Source: Thraustochytrium sp. TN22 (taxonomy: Eukaryota > Sar > Bigyra > Thraustochytrida > Thraustochytriidae). From it: DNA of 64,000 nucleotides. The position numbers were made by a program, and so were the translations under genes. The notes beneath the pieces were generated by a model. The model saw only the letters and a list, made by a program, of their open reading frames with translations, had not been told where the DNA came from and made no database searches. The stretch is taken from NCBI GenBank assembly GCA_013306675.1, contig JABLUY010000182.1, forward strand, positions 1 through 64,000. Direction: 5' to 3'. How positions within the stretch are numbered: position 1 is the first letter of the stretch; each line of letters starts with the position of its first letter. Shown piece by piece: positions 9,811-19,400 of the stretch.

Positions 9811-10602
9811 TCAGGCCTTTCGCTTCTTGTGCGAACCCGCGGCTTCCTGCTCGCGAAGACGCTTGCGGAGCACCTCAATGTCCTCCTCAGCGTCGGCTTG
9901 CAGGTCGGCGAGCTCCTTGGCGACGTCAGCGGGGTCCTCCTCGTCAATGGCACTGTCGTCGTCGTCCTCGTCGTCGTCGGCGTAGTCGTCGTCAGCAGCG
10001 GCGTAAGATTTGTTGATGCTCAGCCTGCCCTGCTCGGGCCAGTACTTGCCCTCGAGCGTGAACTCGCCGAACTGGTTCTTGCCGGAGCCCGTCACGTCCA
10101 TGATGCCGTCGCTGCCGTCACTGGAGGAGAACTTGAGCTTGACCTTCTTCTCAACAATCTTGTTGGACTCCTCGCCGTTCTTGACCATGAAGTAGCCGGA
10201 GTAACGGCCGCTTGGCGGCTTGGCGGCGCTGAGCCGTTTCTCCTCGCCCACGTACGAGTACTTGAATTTGGACCGGTCCTTGGCAGCGAAGAGCTCCTTG
10301 GACATGGCCCAGTGGCCGGACCACGTGAGCTTCCCGTCCTTGACCTTGATGACGCCGCGCAGCACGGGCGCGATGCGCGCAGCCCGCGGCTTGGGCGCGG
10401 CCTCCTCCGGCTCTACGTCCTCGTCGTCCTCATCGTCGTCGTCGCCCAGGTTGTCCGACACCAGCGCGGCCAGGCCGCTGCCGCCCTTGTCGCCCGCCGC
10501 CGCCCCCGTCGCTACTGCCGGCGCCGGCGCTGCGGCGGCGTCCTCCTCGCCCGCGTCCGGCGCGGGGGGCGCCGCCGCCACCTTGGCCGGCTCGTCCGCC
10601 AT
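9811..10602 (-). CDS. Acidic protein with a beta-rich domain, function unknown
   Basis: 263 residues from the ATG at 10602; the frame is open further upstream but would overlap RPF1, so this start is preferred. The N-terminal third is Ala/Pro-rich and acidic. A compact domain at about residues 90-205 contains regularly spaced Trp, Gly and aromatic residues (KLTWSGHWAMS, SGRYSGYFMV, GSGKNQFGEFTLEGKYWPEQG, LSINKSYA), suggesting a small beta-sheet fold. A second acidic run follows, then a charged helix and a basic tail, HKKRKA, that could be a nuclear signal. I do not recognise the family. It is divergent from RPF1, which might mean shared control, but that is inference. Confidence 0.72.
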   Translation of the reverse strand: MADEPAKVAAAPPAPDAGEEDAAAAPAPAVATGAAAGDKGGSGLAALVSDNLGDDDDEDDEDVEPEEAAPKPRAARIAPVLRGVIKVKDGKLTWSGHWAMSKELFAAKDRSKFKYSYVGEEKRLSAAKPPSGRYSGYFMVKNGEESNKIVEKKVKLKFSSSDGSDGIMDVTGSGKNQFGEFTLEGKYWPEQGRLSINKSYAAADDDYADDDEDDDDSAIDEEDPADVAKELADLQADAEEDIEVLRKRLREQEAAGSHKKRKA

Positions 10603-10951
10603 CCAGCCGGCCAGCCCGCCCGCCCGCCCGCGCGCCCGCGCGCCCGCGCGCCAGCCAGCCAGCGCGCGCGCGCACACGCCGAGAGCCCGCCGCGGCGCAC
10701 AGTCGCACCGCGCGCGCCCGCCGCCGCGCCGCCGCCGCCGCGCGCGCCGCGTTCGAGTTGGCGGACTCCAACTCGCGCTGCCGCGGCGCCGCCGCCGGCC
10801 GTCTCGAAACGTTCTGGACGCGCGGACCTGGTTCTGCACGCGAGTGGGCGTGGCGTGGGTGGCGGCGGCGAGCGCGGCGCAGACCCGAGCGGAGGGCCAG
10901 GCGGGCGAGCGCGGGCGGGCAGGCAGGCGGGCAGGCGGGCGGGCGGGCAGG
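10603..10951. promoter_or_regulatory. Bidirectional promoter region, acidic protein / RPF1
   Basis: 349 bases separate two divergent start codons, so both promoters must lie here. The sequence is extremely GC-rich with CG and GGCGGGCA repeats next to the RPF1 start. No TATA-like element is seen. Confidence 0.6.
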
Positions 10952-11863
10952 ATGCCGAAGCGCATGGTGAACCCGAACGAGATTGGCAACAAGGACAAGC
11001 GCGCGCAGGTGCGCAAGAAGCAGCGGCAGGACAAGGAGAAGGAGAAGCGCGAGCGCAAGCTCAAGCGCAAGCGCGAGGAGCAGGAGCTGGGCGAGGATGC
11101 GCCGCCCAAGCAGATGCCGCGCACGCTGGACACCATGCGAGACCCGGATAACACGGTGGTGGCGCCCGACGACGACGAGGTCATCGCGGACGAGGAGCAG
11201 GACGAGTTCGCCGAGTACTTTGCGAACGAGAAGAAGCCCAAGCTCATGATCACGACACGGCGCGGGCCGACGGCCAGCATCTTCACTTTCGTTGCGGACC
11301 TCATGCTCATGTTCCCCAACTCCTTCTACTACCCGCGCCGCGACTTTTCCCTGCAGGACATCAAGGTCTGGGCGCACAAGCGCAAGTTCACGCACCTCAT
11401 CGTGCTCGGCGAGCGCGACAAGGTCTGCGACCAGCTTCTCTTCATCCACCTACCGGTTGGGCCCACGGCGCTCTTCAAGGTGTCCAACTTCGTCCCAGCC
11501 AAGGACATCCGCGGCCACGGCACCAAGACGGACCACCTGCCGGAGATCATCCTCAACCGCTTCCAGACGCGCCTGGGCCACCGCGTCGGCCGCTTCCTGG
11601 GCTCGCTCTTCAACCACGAGCCCGAGTTCCGCGGCCGAAATGTGGTCACCTTTCACAACCAGCGCGACTTCATCTTTGTGCGCTTTCATCGCTACGTCTT
11701 CGCTGACAATGGCAAGAAGGCGCGACTGCAGGAGCTCGGGCCGCGCTTCACGCTCAAGCTGCGCTGGCTCATGTCGGACGCGTTTGACACCAAGCACGGC
11801 GAGTACGAGTACGTGCACAAGCGGCGCCAGGACGAGACGTCCAAGCGCAAGTTCGCGCTTTGA
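10952..11863 (+). CDS. RPF1: Ribosome production factor 1 (Brix domain)
   Basis: 303 residues from the ATG at 10952; the open frame extends upstream only through GC-rich non-coding sequence. The N-terminus is Lys/Arg-rich, as expected for a nucleolar protein. The Brix domain (about residues 95-290) includes TTRRGPTASIFTFV, the RPF1-specific block NRFQTRLGHRVGRFLGSLF, and NVVTFHNQRDFIFVRFHRYV. The ending QELGPRFTLKLRWL...GEYEYVHK also matches eukaryotic RPF1. The family acts in the nucleolus in maturation of 27S pre-rRNA into the 60S subunit. It is a full-length housekeeping gene. A likely polyadenylation signal AATAAA lies at 12091-12096. Confidence 0.97.
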   Translation: MPKRMVNPNEIGNKDKRAQVRKKQRQDKEKEKRERKLKRKREEQELGEDAPPKQMPRTLDTMRDPDNTVVAPDDDEVIADEEQDEFAEYFANEKKPKLMITTRRGPTASIFTFVADLMLMFPNSFYYPRRDFSLQDIKVWAHKRKFTHLIVLGERDKVCDQLLFIHLPVGPTALFKVSNFVPAKDIRGHGTKTDHLPEIILNRFQTRLGHRVGRFLGSLFNHEPEFRGRNVVTFHNQRDFIFVRFHRYVFADNGKKARLQELGPRFTLKLRWLMSDAFDTKHGEYEYVHKRRQDETSKRKFAL

Positions 11864-11892
11864 AAACCCCTCTCGCTGAGCGACACGGGGAA

Positions 11893-11944
11893 GGAAGGAA
11901 GGAAGGAAGGAAGGAAGGAAGGAAGAAAGGAAGGAAGGAAGGAA
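11893..11944. repeat. (GGAA)n microsatellite downstream of RPF1
   Basis: About thirteen GGAA units with one variant unit, starting some 30 bases after the RPF1 stop codon. It probably lies in the 3' untranslated region. Confidence 0.95.
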
Positions 11945-12090
11945 ATGCGAGCGAACGAGCACGCGCGCGTCGCCCAAGTCCTCTCGTCGCGAAGTAGGAT
12001 CTCGACACCAGGACGAAGGACGGCCAAGGTAGTAAAGTAGTCGTGGCCGCGCCAAATAGGCGCCCGACCCCCCACTCTGTGATGATACAA

Positions 12091-12096
12091 AATAAA
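12091..12096 (+). terminator. Candidate polyadenylation signal AATAAA for RPF1
   Basis: A canonical AATAAA hexamer lies 228 bases after the RPF1 stop in otherwise GC-rich DNA. Its use is not shown by sequence alone. Confidence 0.45.
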
Positions 12097-12162
12097 GGTA
12101 CACATGCTGGTCGGATATCTGTCTCTTTGTACAGGGTGCAGCGAGCTGCGCCGGGTGGATCG

Positions 12163-12176
12163 TTTTTAATTAAAAA
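12163..12176. repeat. AT-rich palindrome TTTTTAATTAAAAA
   Basis: A perfect 14-base palindrome in a GC-rich setting, between the convergent ends of RPF1 and the Q-rich gene and 31 bases past the latter's stop. It could serve as a 3'-end element for either strand. Confidence 0.5.
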
Positions 12177-12207
12177 TGTAGCACACCGCCTCAGCTTTAG
12201 GCCTTCG

Positions 12208-13104
12208 CTAGATGAGGAGGGCGCCGCACGGAAGGAGCTCACGCGATGGAAGGCCGAGGCGCTGCAGATCAGCGCGCACAGCGTTGAGGAGGGTATATTC
12301 CTCCGGCGACAGCTCCGAAGACTTCTTCTCGGCGAGAAGAGCGAGGATGTGCTCCTGCGCCTGCGCCGAGTCGCGCTCGCGCCAGCGGCTGAAGCGAAGA
12401 ATGCGCTTGATCTTCTTGTCGATGGCGCGCTTGGGCCGCGAGATGCCGCACTTCCAGGCGACCACCGCCATGGTGCGAAGCTCCGCGTCGATGAAGCTGT
12501 ACATGATGTGCAGGAGCAGCTTCTCCTCGTCCACCTGCCACGGGCCCGTGGCCATGGCGCCCTTGAAGAGTGAGTCGTCTTGCAGGAAGAGCTCGTAGCC
12601 ACCGTAGATAATCCGGCCGCCGTCCGGCCCGGTCCAGAACCCGGGCGACTGGCTCGACGCAGACCTCGACACCGGGCTCAAAGGCGCCTCGGTCTCAGGC
12701 GAGGACGACGTGTCGTTCGCTACGTCTGCGGCGGGGAACACCTGCAACATGTCCATGTCCTCCAGGTCATCGAAAACCGCCAGGTCCGCAGCCGAGGGCA
12801 TCGCGAAAGCTTCCTGCTGATTCGGCTGATTCAGCTGCTGCTGCTGCTCCTGCTGCTGGTGCTGGTGCTGGTCTTGCTGCTGTGGCAGTGCGGAGGTCCA
12901 GAGGTGCGCGTCGGCGCCGCCCGACTCCTTCGCGAGAATGTCCATGACATGCCTGCCGATAAAGGAGTCCGTGAGGTTGGCTGACTCGCTGCGCGTGCAC
13001 TTGAGCTTCTTCTCCGGCGCGTTGATCATCTCGGTGTCACCGCTCTCTTCGCGTTCCATCTCCGAGGGCAGCGTCCGCTTCGCGATGCGGAGGACACAGT
13101 GCAT
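12208..13104 (-). CDS. Q-rich protein with a possible SANT-like helical domain, function unknown
   Basis: 298 residues from the ATG at 13104; the frame upstream reaches only a GTG. The middle (about residues 80-110) is Gln-rich (DQHQHQQQEQQQQ), with acidic and Ser/Pro-rich segments nearby. That is typical of nuclear regulators. The C-terminal 140 residues look folded. They run from IIYGGYELFLQDDSLF through PWQVDEEKLLLHIMYSFIDAE to ISRPKRAIDKKIKRILRFSRW. The Trp, the acidic start and the basic third helix faintly recall a SANT/Myb or other helix-turn-helix unit, but I cannot assign it. It could be a transcription factor. Confidence 0.68.
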   Translation of the reverse strand: MHCVLRIAKRTLPSEMEREESGDTEMINAPEKKLKCTRSESANLTDSFIGRHVMDILAKESGGADAHLWTSALPQQQDQHQHQQQEQQQQLNQPNQQEAFAMPSAADLAVFDDLEDMDMLQVFPAADVANDTSSSPETEAPLSPVSRSASSQSPGFWTGPDGGRIIYGGYELFLQDDSLFKGAMATGPWQVDEEKLLLHIMYSFIDAELRTMAVVAWKCGISRPKRAIDKKIKRILRFSRWRERDSAQAQEHILALLAEKKSSELSPEEYTLLNAVRADLQRLGLPSRELLPCGALLI

Positions 13105-13913
13105 CTTCCTTGTGTTGCTGTCTTTGCCTTGAAGCTTGCGTTGGGCTTGTTTGATCTTGTTCACGTTCGAGGTCTGCCTGCCTGCCTTGCCTTGCCTTGC
13201 CTGCCCGCGCGTCCGCCCGCCCGCCCGCCTGCCTGCCTCAGCTGCCTGCCTGCCCACTCGGCCGCTACCGGTCACCGGTCCAGCCCGTGCCGCTGGCTCG
13301 CGACTCGTCTCGACTCGACTGCCTCGACTTGATGCGTGTGCTGGTCCCTGCCAGCTCGCGAACTCGAAACGAGGCGATGCGCCCGTGCGTCCGAGCTCGC
13401 GTGCCTTGGACTCCTGCGGCGTAAACTGCGCGCCAACGCTGCGTCGTCGACGTTGCTCTCGTGCTGGACACGATGCTGGCCCTGCTGCTGGCTGATTGCT
13501 TACGAGGTCTGCTGGCCAAGCTGGCCAGGCCAGGCCAAGATGCGACTAGCGTCAGCTGGTTCGGCGACTTCGCACCCGGCCAGGAGGCCACGGAGACCGA
13601 CGCGGCCGCCGCGCCCTCATTCAGACGCGCCCAGCGCCAGGGAGAGCAACTTGAACGCGCTGCCAGTGCCCAGCGCGTCCGTCCAGCGCGCGACTTTCGG
13701 CGCTTCCCCGCGTTACCGCGCTGGCGCGCAGTACAGTCGCCATGTCCCTGCAGTGCCTGCACCACGACTCGACGACGAGCGCGGAGCGGCCATGGCCGAG
13801 TTGGCTCACAGTCGCTCTTCCTTGAGCGCCTCTTCGGATCGCAGTGCTGGCTGAATGTACTCGAGCGAGCGAGCTGCCTAGGCCTAGGCCTTGGCCTTGG
13901 CGAAGGAGTAGGC

Positions 13914-13935
13914 CTAGGCCTAACGTTAGGCCTAG
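13914..13935. repeat. Perfect 22-bp palindrome centred on AACGTT
   Basis: CTAGGCCTAAC is followed immediately by its reverse complement GTTAGGCCTAG. It sits in a cluster of TAGGCCTA/GGCCTTGG units from about 13878. It may be a regulatory site or simple-sequence decay; nothing else marks it. Confidence 0.8.
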
Positions 13936-14059
13936 CTACTCTAGAGCAAGTAACGGAAGGTTTTTATTAGCCAGGTGTGACTGCCGCGGCTCAGGCTGGA
14001 CACGGGCCGTGCCGGCTCTCGTCGTCTACTGGTAGCTAGTAGCTACTACTACTCTAGCC

Positions 14060-14101
14060 AGCGAGGCAGAGGCAGGGGCAGAGGCAGGGGCAGAGGCAGG
14101 C
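14060..14101. repeat. GAGGCAGGGGCA tandem repeat
   Basis: About three and a half copies of a 12-base unit (GAGGCAGGGGCA) in the gene-poor region. Confidence 0.8.
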
Positions 14102-16007
14102 CAGCCCGTTCACGCTCGCCGGTCGGCTGGCTGGGTTGCCAACCCCTTGCTCGCTTGCTCTCGCGCTCGCTCGTGCGCTGTACCTGCAGCCGCCGCGGCC
14201 ACAGCGCGCTCGACTTGCGCGGATCTGATGTCCTGTCCAGTTCCGGCCAGGAGAGACTATTTTACGGACGGTCTCAGGCTCAGGTGGGCTGAGAGTTCGG
14301 CAGCAGCAGGGTCCCTGGCCGGCTTGAGGCGTCCCTGGGCTAGGCTTGCTTGCTTGCTCGCTCGCTCGTCCCGCGCTCGCTACCCGTCGCCACGCACCGC
14401 GCAGGCAGCGAGCAGGCGGAGGAGCAGGCCCCGCGACGAAATCTCACCACCAGGCGCTGTGTCGATCATCAGCTCGCCGCCTTTTGGTGAGCGTGCTTAC
14501 TTTTGCGGTGATGAGATGAGTTGATCTCGTGGTGCGTGCGTGTGTGGGAAAGCGCAGGTGGGACTTTGATCAGCGCTTGGAGCCGAGTTGCCATGGACCT
14601 GGCGCGCAAAGCATTCGGCGGGAAAGGGAGGTCTGGCCAGTGCTTCGCTTCGCAGCTACTTCGCAGGGGAAGCAGCAACTACTCAGCTACAACTTGAGAG
14701 ACGCAAAGGGACGATTCAAGACGCGGCGCGACGATACAAGACGCGGCTCGGTTCCTAACCTGTCCTATCCTTCCTTCCTCGGTGAGGCTCGCTCCATACG
14801 CACCGGCCAAACCTGGAACCCAGGCGGGGAGCACAGAGCAGCGACTGACCGACGCAACCGCTACTCCTGCCTCGAATGCTTGCCACGTCGGCCGGCCGTC
14901 GTCTCGAAGCCTTGCAACTAGCGCCTGCTCGCCGGCCAGTCGGCCACTAGCAGTAGCTCCAACAAGATCACTTGTACTCGTCATCCCGTCAAGTTCTGCA
15001 GCAGACATCGGATGGGAGTCCGCCAGACGCCGCCACGAAGCGTCTTGTCACGTGTCGCGTCGACCCATCGCGATTGTAATCTTCACGTTGTTCGCTTGGG
15101 GCGCCATCTTGGCGCGGCGTGTGCGTGCTCGCCAATGGCGCAAAGCAAATGGCGCAAAGCACGACGCAAACGACACGAATCTGAAAGCCCCACTTGTGTC
15201 ATGAGGCGCAAGTGGCCGCCTGGCCGTCACGCGCCTTGGCGCCGCGCTTTGTCTCTCTCTGTCTCGGCCGAGTTACTGCTCATAAGCAAGGCTAGTAGAT
15301 AGCTGCCTGCCTGACAGTCAAGCAGGCAGGCAGGCAGGCAAGCCCGCAAGCTCCGCAAGCGATCAGAGCGCGCGGCAGCGAGCGCGGCGCGCTCGCCCGA
15401 GGCCTGCGCGCGGCGCTCGCGCGCGCGCGGCCGCGCTCGCGCGCGCCGCCGGCGCGCTCCTCCGTTTTCTTTCCTCGTCCGCTGGCAGGCAGCCGCGCAT
15501 CCAGCCGGCCGGCCGGCCGAGCCTCTGGGCGGCTGCGAAGTACTCCGGCTGCTAGCCGGCCTGCTGGCAGCAAGCAGCCGCAGCCCGAGCGGCTGGGCCA
15601 GGCCGCGCGCACGAGGCAGTCGGCCGACCGTAGACGGCAGCGCAGCACGGCGCGGCACGGCACGGCACAGCGCGAGGCGAGGCGAGGCGACGGCGAGGCG
15701 ACGGCCAGGCGATCAACCATCCATCCATTTGCTCGCTGTCTGTCCATCAAGTGACGCCAGCAGGCCGGCTGGCGACCGCGCGCCGCAGCCGCACGCGCGG
15801 GCGTGCGGTGCGACCGGCGCTGCAAAGCGCCTCGTGCGCTGCGCTGCGCGGCCCTGCGCGGAGCGCAGCGGAGCGGAGCGCTTCGCGCGGCGCGGCGCTG
15901 ACCGGGCACGCGGCGGGGCTCACCCGTACCGCGGCGCGCCGCCATAGTGGCGCCGGCGCGCAGCCGGTCGCTCGCCCGCTCGCGCGCTCGCGCGCGCGCA
16001 CACAGAG

Positions 16008-16052
16008 CGAGGCGCGCGAGGCGCGCGAGGCGCGCGAGGCGCGCGAGGCGCT
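16008..16052. repeat. GCGCGAGGC tandem repeat
   Basis: Five consecutive 9-base units (GCGCGAGGC) about 400 bases upstream of the DENN gene start. Confidence 0.8.
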
Positions 16053-16457
16053 TGCGGGCTTGGCTTGCGTGCCAGGCCTGCTTGCTCGCTCGCTTGCTCG
16101 GTTTGTCGGAGGCGAGCTCGGCTCCTCGTCGCCGGACCGGGAGGGTCGAAGGCGCGGGCGTCGCGCTTCGACCCCCTCCGCTACCCGGGCCCTGTGGCTG
16201 CCGGTGGCCCGGTGGGCGTGCGCGGCCGCCGCCTCGCCTCGTCCACCGTGCGCGCCGCGCGACGTTAGGGACCGTCGCACTCTTCTCCTCTCAACGCGGG
16301 CCCGCCGCAGGGCAAGCGCGAGTCTCGCGCGGCCAGGGCCGCCGCGGCCAGGGCCGCCATCAGGGACGCCGCGTACCAGCGCAAGCGCCGCAGCGCAGCA
16401 GCAGCGACAGCGACAGTGACAGCAACAGCAGCAGCCGCCGCCAAGAAGGAGATAACG

Positions 16458-19400
16458 ATGGGCCTGCTATCAGGCACCAAGTTCTCTTCGGAGCCGCCGG
16501 GCGGCTCCATGGCGGCAGCGGCTGCCGCTGCCGCGGCAGCGCAGCAAACTCCTGCCGCGCGGGCGCCGTCGGCGTCACCACCGCTAGCGCCACCATTAGC
16601 TCATCAGCGTATGCCTCCACAGCAGCAGCAGCAGCGGCAGCTGCCGCCCACGGCGCCGCCGCTGGACGAGTCCGCACTCGGCAGCAAGCGGCAGCGCTCG
16701 CAGCAGGGCGCCTCTGGGCTCGTACGCAGGGCCACCACTGGCCAGCAGGCGCTCACCGAGGCCCGCGACACTGCAGGCACCAAGCAGCTTGTGCAGACGC
16801 GCGTTGTAGACTTCTTCTGCGTCGTGGAGCTGAGGGCAGGGGGGCTCTGGGTGCGCCAGCGCTTCCCGGCCGTCGGCCCTGTCGCCTTCCCAGAGGCGCT
16901 CCTGCTTCTTTGTCTACGTGAGGTTTTCATGGGCGGCACGGACGGCGCCGACAGCAGCAGCAGTAGTGGTAGTAGTAGCAGCAGCAGCAGCAGCAGCAAC
17001 ACGAACAACAGCGGAAAGGGCCCTGGCACGGCCGAGGCGGCCGATCCAGCCACGGCCACGGCGACCTGCTCCTTCGTGCTTCCGGACGCCGCCACGGGCG
17101 TCTTTCTGTACTGCAGCGCTGTCCAGGTGGGCGAGGCGGCGCAGTTCCTTTGCACAGTTTCGCGCGCGCCGGCCATGTCCTTCATGGAGACGGCGCTGTT
17201 GGAGCTGGCGAGCCTGTGCGACCGCGATGTCTGCTCGCACGTCATCATCGAGCCCTTTGTGCGCTCGCTGATTGCCGAGGTGCCAACGCCGCCGCCCGAC
17301 CGCGCCATGCGCATGACCTGGGAGCGCGTACCCGTCTTCAAACGCCGCGTGAGAATTTGCCTGCCGCGCATGCGCTACCTGCCACTCGTGGATGACCGCT
17401 CCTTCTTGGCGCTCTTCTCCGGCTTCCGCCCGGCGCTCATCATGACCATCATCGAGCACCTGCTGGCGGAGGACTCGGTCATCCTACACACCGAGGACGC
17501 CTCGCGCCTCGCGCCGCTCGCCGAAGGGCTGCGCGCGCTCCTCTTCCCCTTCGTGTGGCAGGGCCTCTACGTGCCGGTGCTCCCACGCTCCGAGTGGCAC
17601 ATGTTGCAGTCCTCGTCGCCCTTTCTGGTGGGCCTCTGCTGCGCCGAGTCCGCCGCCTTTAAGCTGCGCCTCCATGCCACGGGCGAGTTCCACCGCCAGA
17701 CCGCCAAGCGCTTCGCCCTCGTCGACGTCGACAACGGTCGTCTCGAGGTCGTCTGCCGCACACCGGGCCTCGCGCGCCGTCTCATGGCGGCGCCCCTGGG
17801 CGCCGCCTCCGACCCGCTCGACGCCATCGACGCGCCACTCGGTTCGGTACCCACTGTTCCGGAGCCGCTGCGCTCCAACGTGCTCGCGCATCTCACGCAC
17901 ATCCTCCCGGACTCGCTCGTCTCGCCCCTCAGCAGCCCCGGAAGCGGCTCCGGGTGCGTCGCCGCGGGCGGCGCCGGCTCGCCGCGCGCCACCACGATGA
18001 TCAAGCGCGTGTCCTCTTCAGCATCCAGCCAGAGCTCGTATGCCGGTGCGGCCGCCAGCACTGGTGGTAGCACCAGCGTTGCCAGCGCGGCGGCCTTTTC
18101 CTTTCCGTACTCGGCAGAGGCCTCCACGACAACCGGCAGCACAAGCGCCAGCAGCGGCAAGGCGTCCTCCGGCTTGGCCTCCTCCACCTCGCGCGACTCG
18201 CTACTGGACGACGACGCGGACGACCACGTGTGGATCGACCAGGCGCGCATTGCGTTGCTGGAGCTCTTCCTCACGCTCTTCTCGCATCTCAAATTCCACC
18301 TCGTGCCGCTGTCTACCCCCACCGAGGTGGCGCTCGCCGCCGCCGTGTCGTGGTCCGCGGCGTCCGAGCCGCCCTCGGCGCCACACTCGCTGCGCCACCA
18401 TGCGTCTTCTTCCGCCTCTTCCACCATTTCCTCCTTCCGCAGCGCCGCAAGCCAGGCCCCGTCGGTGCCGTCGCAGGCGCCTGACGTGCGCACGCGCGCT
18501 CCTGCTGGTGCGAACCTCGCATCATCCGCGTCCCTGCCAGCGCCGGGCGGCGGGCGCCACTTGAGCTCGTCCGCCAGCACGTCCAGCCTGAGCAGCCTGG
18601 GCAGCGCCGGGTCCGGCTCACGAGTCGCGGCAAACAAGCTGGGCTTCGACCCGGCGGCCTTCGCTGCCAACCTGCCGGAGTCCTTTCGGCCCTTCGTGGA
18701 GGCCTTTGTGGAACGCCGCCTCTTTTGCGACCTGGTGGCGCGCCAGATCACCGCCGGCGCTAACTCGCTCTTCGACCGCCTCGTCAGCATCTGGCGCAAG
18801 CAGGCCGTGCACGCCATCAAGCGCAAAATGTCACCGCTCGCGCGCCGCCTCAGTGACCTGCTCGCCGGCCTCGGCTATTCCGTTTCTGCCACGCACCTCG
18901 CGGTCGACCGCCTGGTCCTGCTCAGCCCGGAGGAGATGGATAACCTCTTCACCTCCGTCGGCAAAGTGCGCGAGACGCTCGACCACATGGGCATCCCGCC
19001 CTTTCTGGTCGAGGAGGACACCGTGCCGCCGACGCCCTTCAACGCGCGCACGCGTAAGCTGCGCGCCGTGCTGCAGCGGCCCGGCCTGCGCGAGAAGCCG
19101 CCCCTGGTGTGCCGCATCTCCCTGGACAAGTTCCATCGTGACGTGCCGGGCACTTGGGCGCAGCATCCGGATCAATGCGGCCGCCTCGCGCCCCTGCGCC
19201 GCGACCTCGTTCTGGCCAGCACGGTCGCCACGCTCCCGCACCAGCCTCTGCGCCAGAACCGCGCCGAGACGCGCAGCGCCAAGCTCACTTCGCTCGCCCT
19301 CATGAACGCTCTGCGTCACCACGAGAGCGCCACCCATGCCGACGGCCACGATGCCGCGGGTGCGCGGCCCAGCTCCGCCAGCAGCTCTTCTCTGGGTGAC

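Larger units (their letters stand above)
13105..16457. other. Gene-poor GC-rich stretch of 3.35 kb
   Basis: No open frame here resembles a known protein, and their composition (Arg, Ala, Pro, Cys) is that of GC-rich non-coding DNA. The region carries palindromes, a CAGGCAGG-type repeat near 15319-15345 and a GCGCGAGGC repeat near 16010-16050. Just upstream of the DENN gene the frame is open from 16269 without an ATG (coding for KRESRAARAAAARAAIR and similar), so a 5' exon of that gene may begin here. A non-coding RNA cannot be excluded. Confidence 0.6.

Noticed and set aside
9685-11151. 488-residue plus-strand frame spanning the acidic protein and RPF1 start
   Set aside because: It crosses the opposite-strand gene and a GC-rich intergenic region and has only low-complexity sequence.
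13461-14921. Plus-strand frames of 120-170 residues in the gene-poor region
   Set aside because: Arg/Ala/Ser/Cys-rich translations without hydrophobic core or motif; they look like random GC-rich frames.
16269-16457. bZIP-like basic region (KRESRAARAAAARAAIR) upstream of the DENN start
   Set aside because: It lacks a leucine zipper and an ATG and merges into poly-Ala. Composition alone explains it, though it may be part of a DENN 5' exon.
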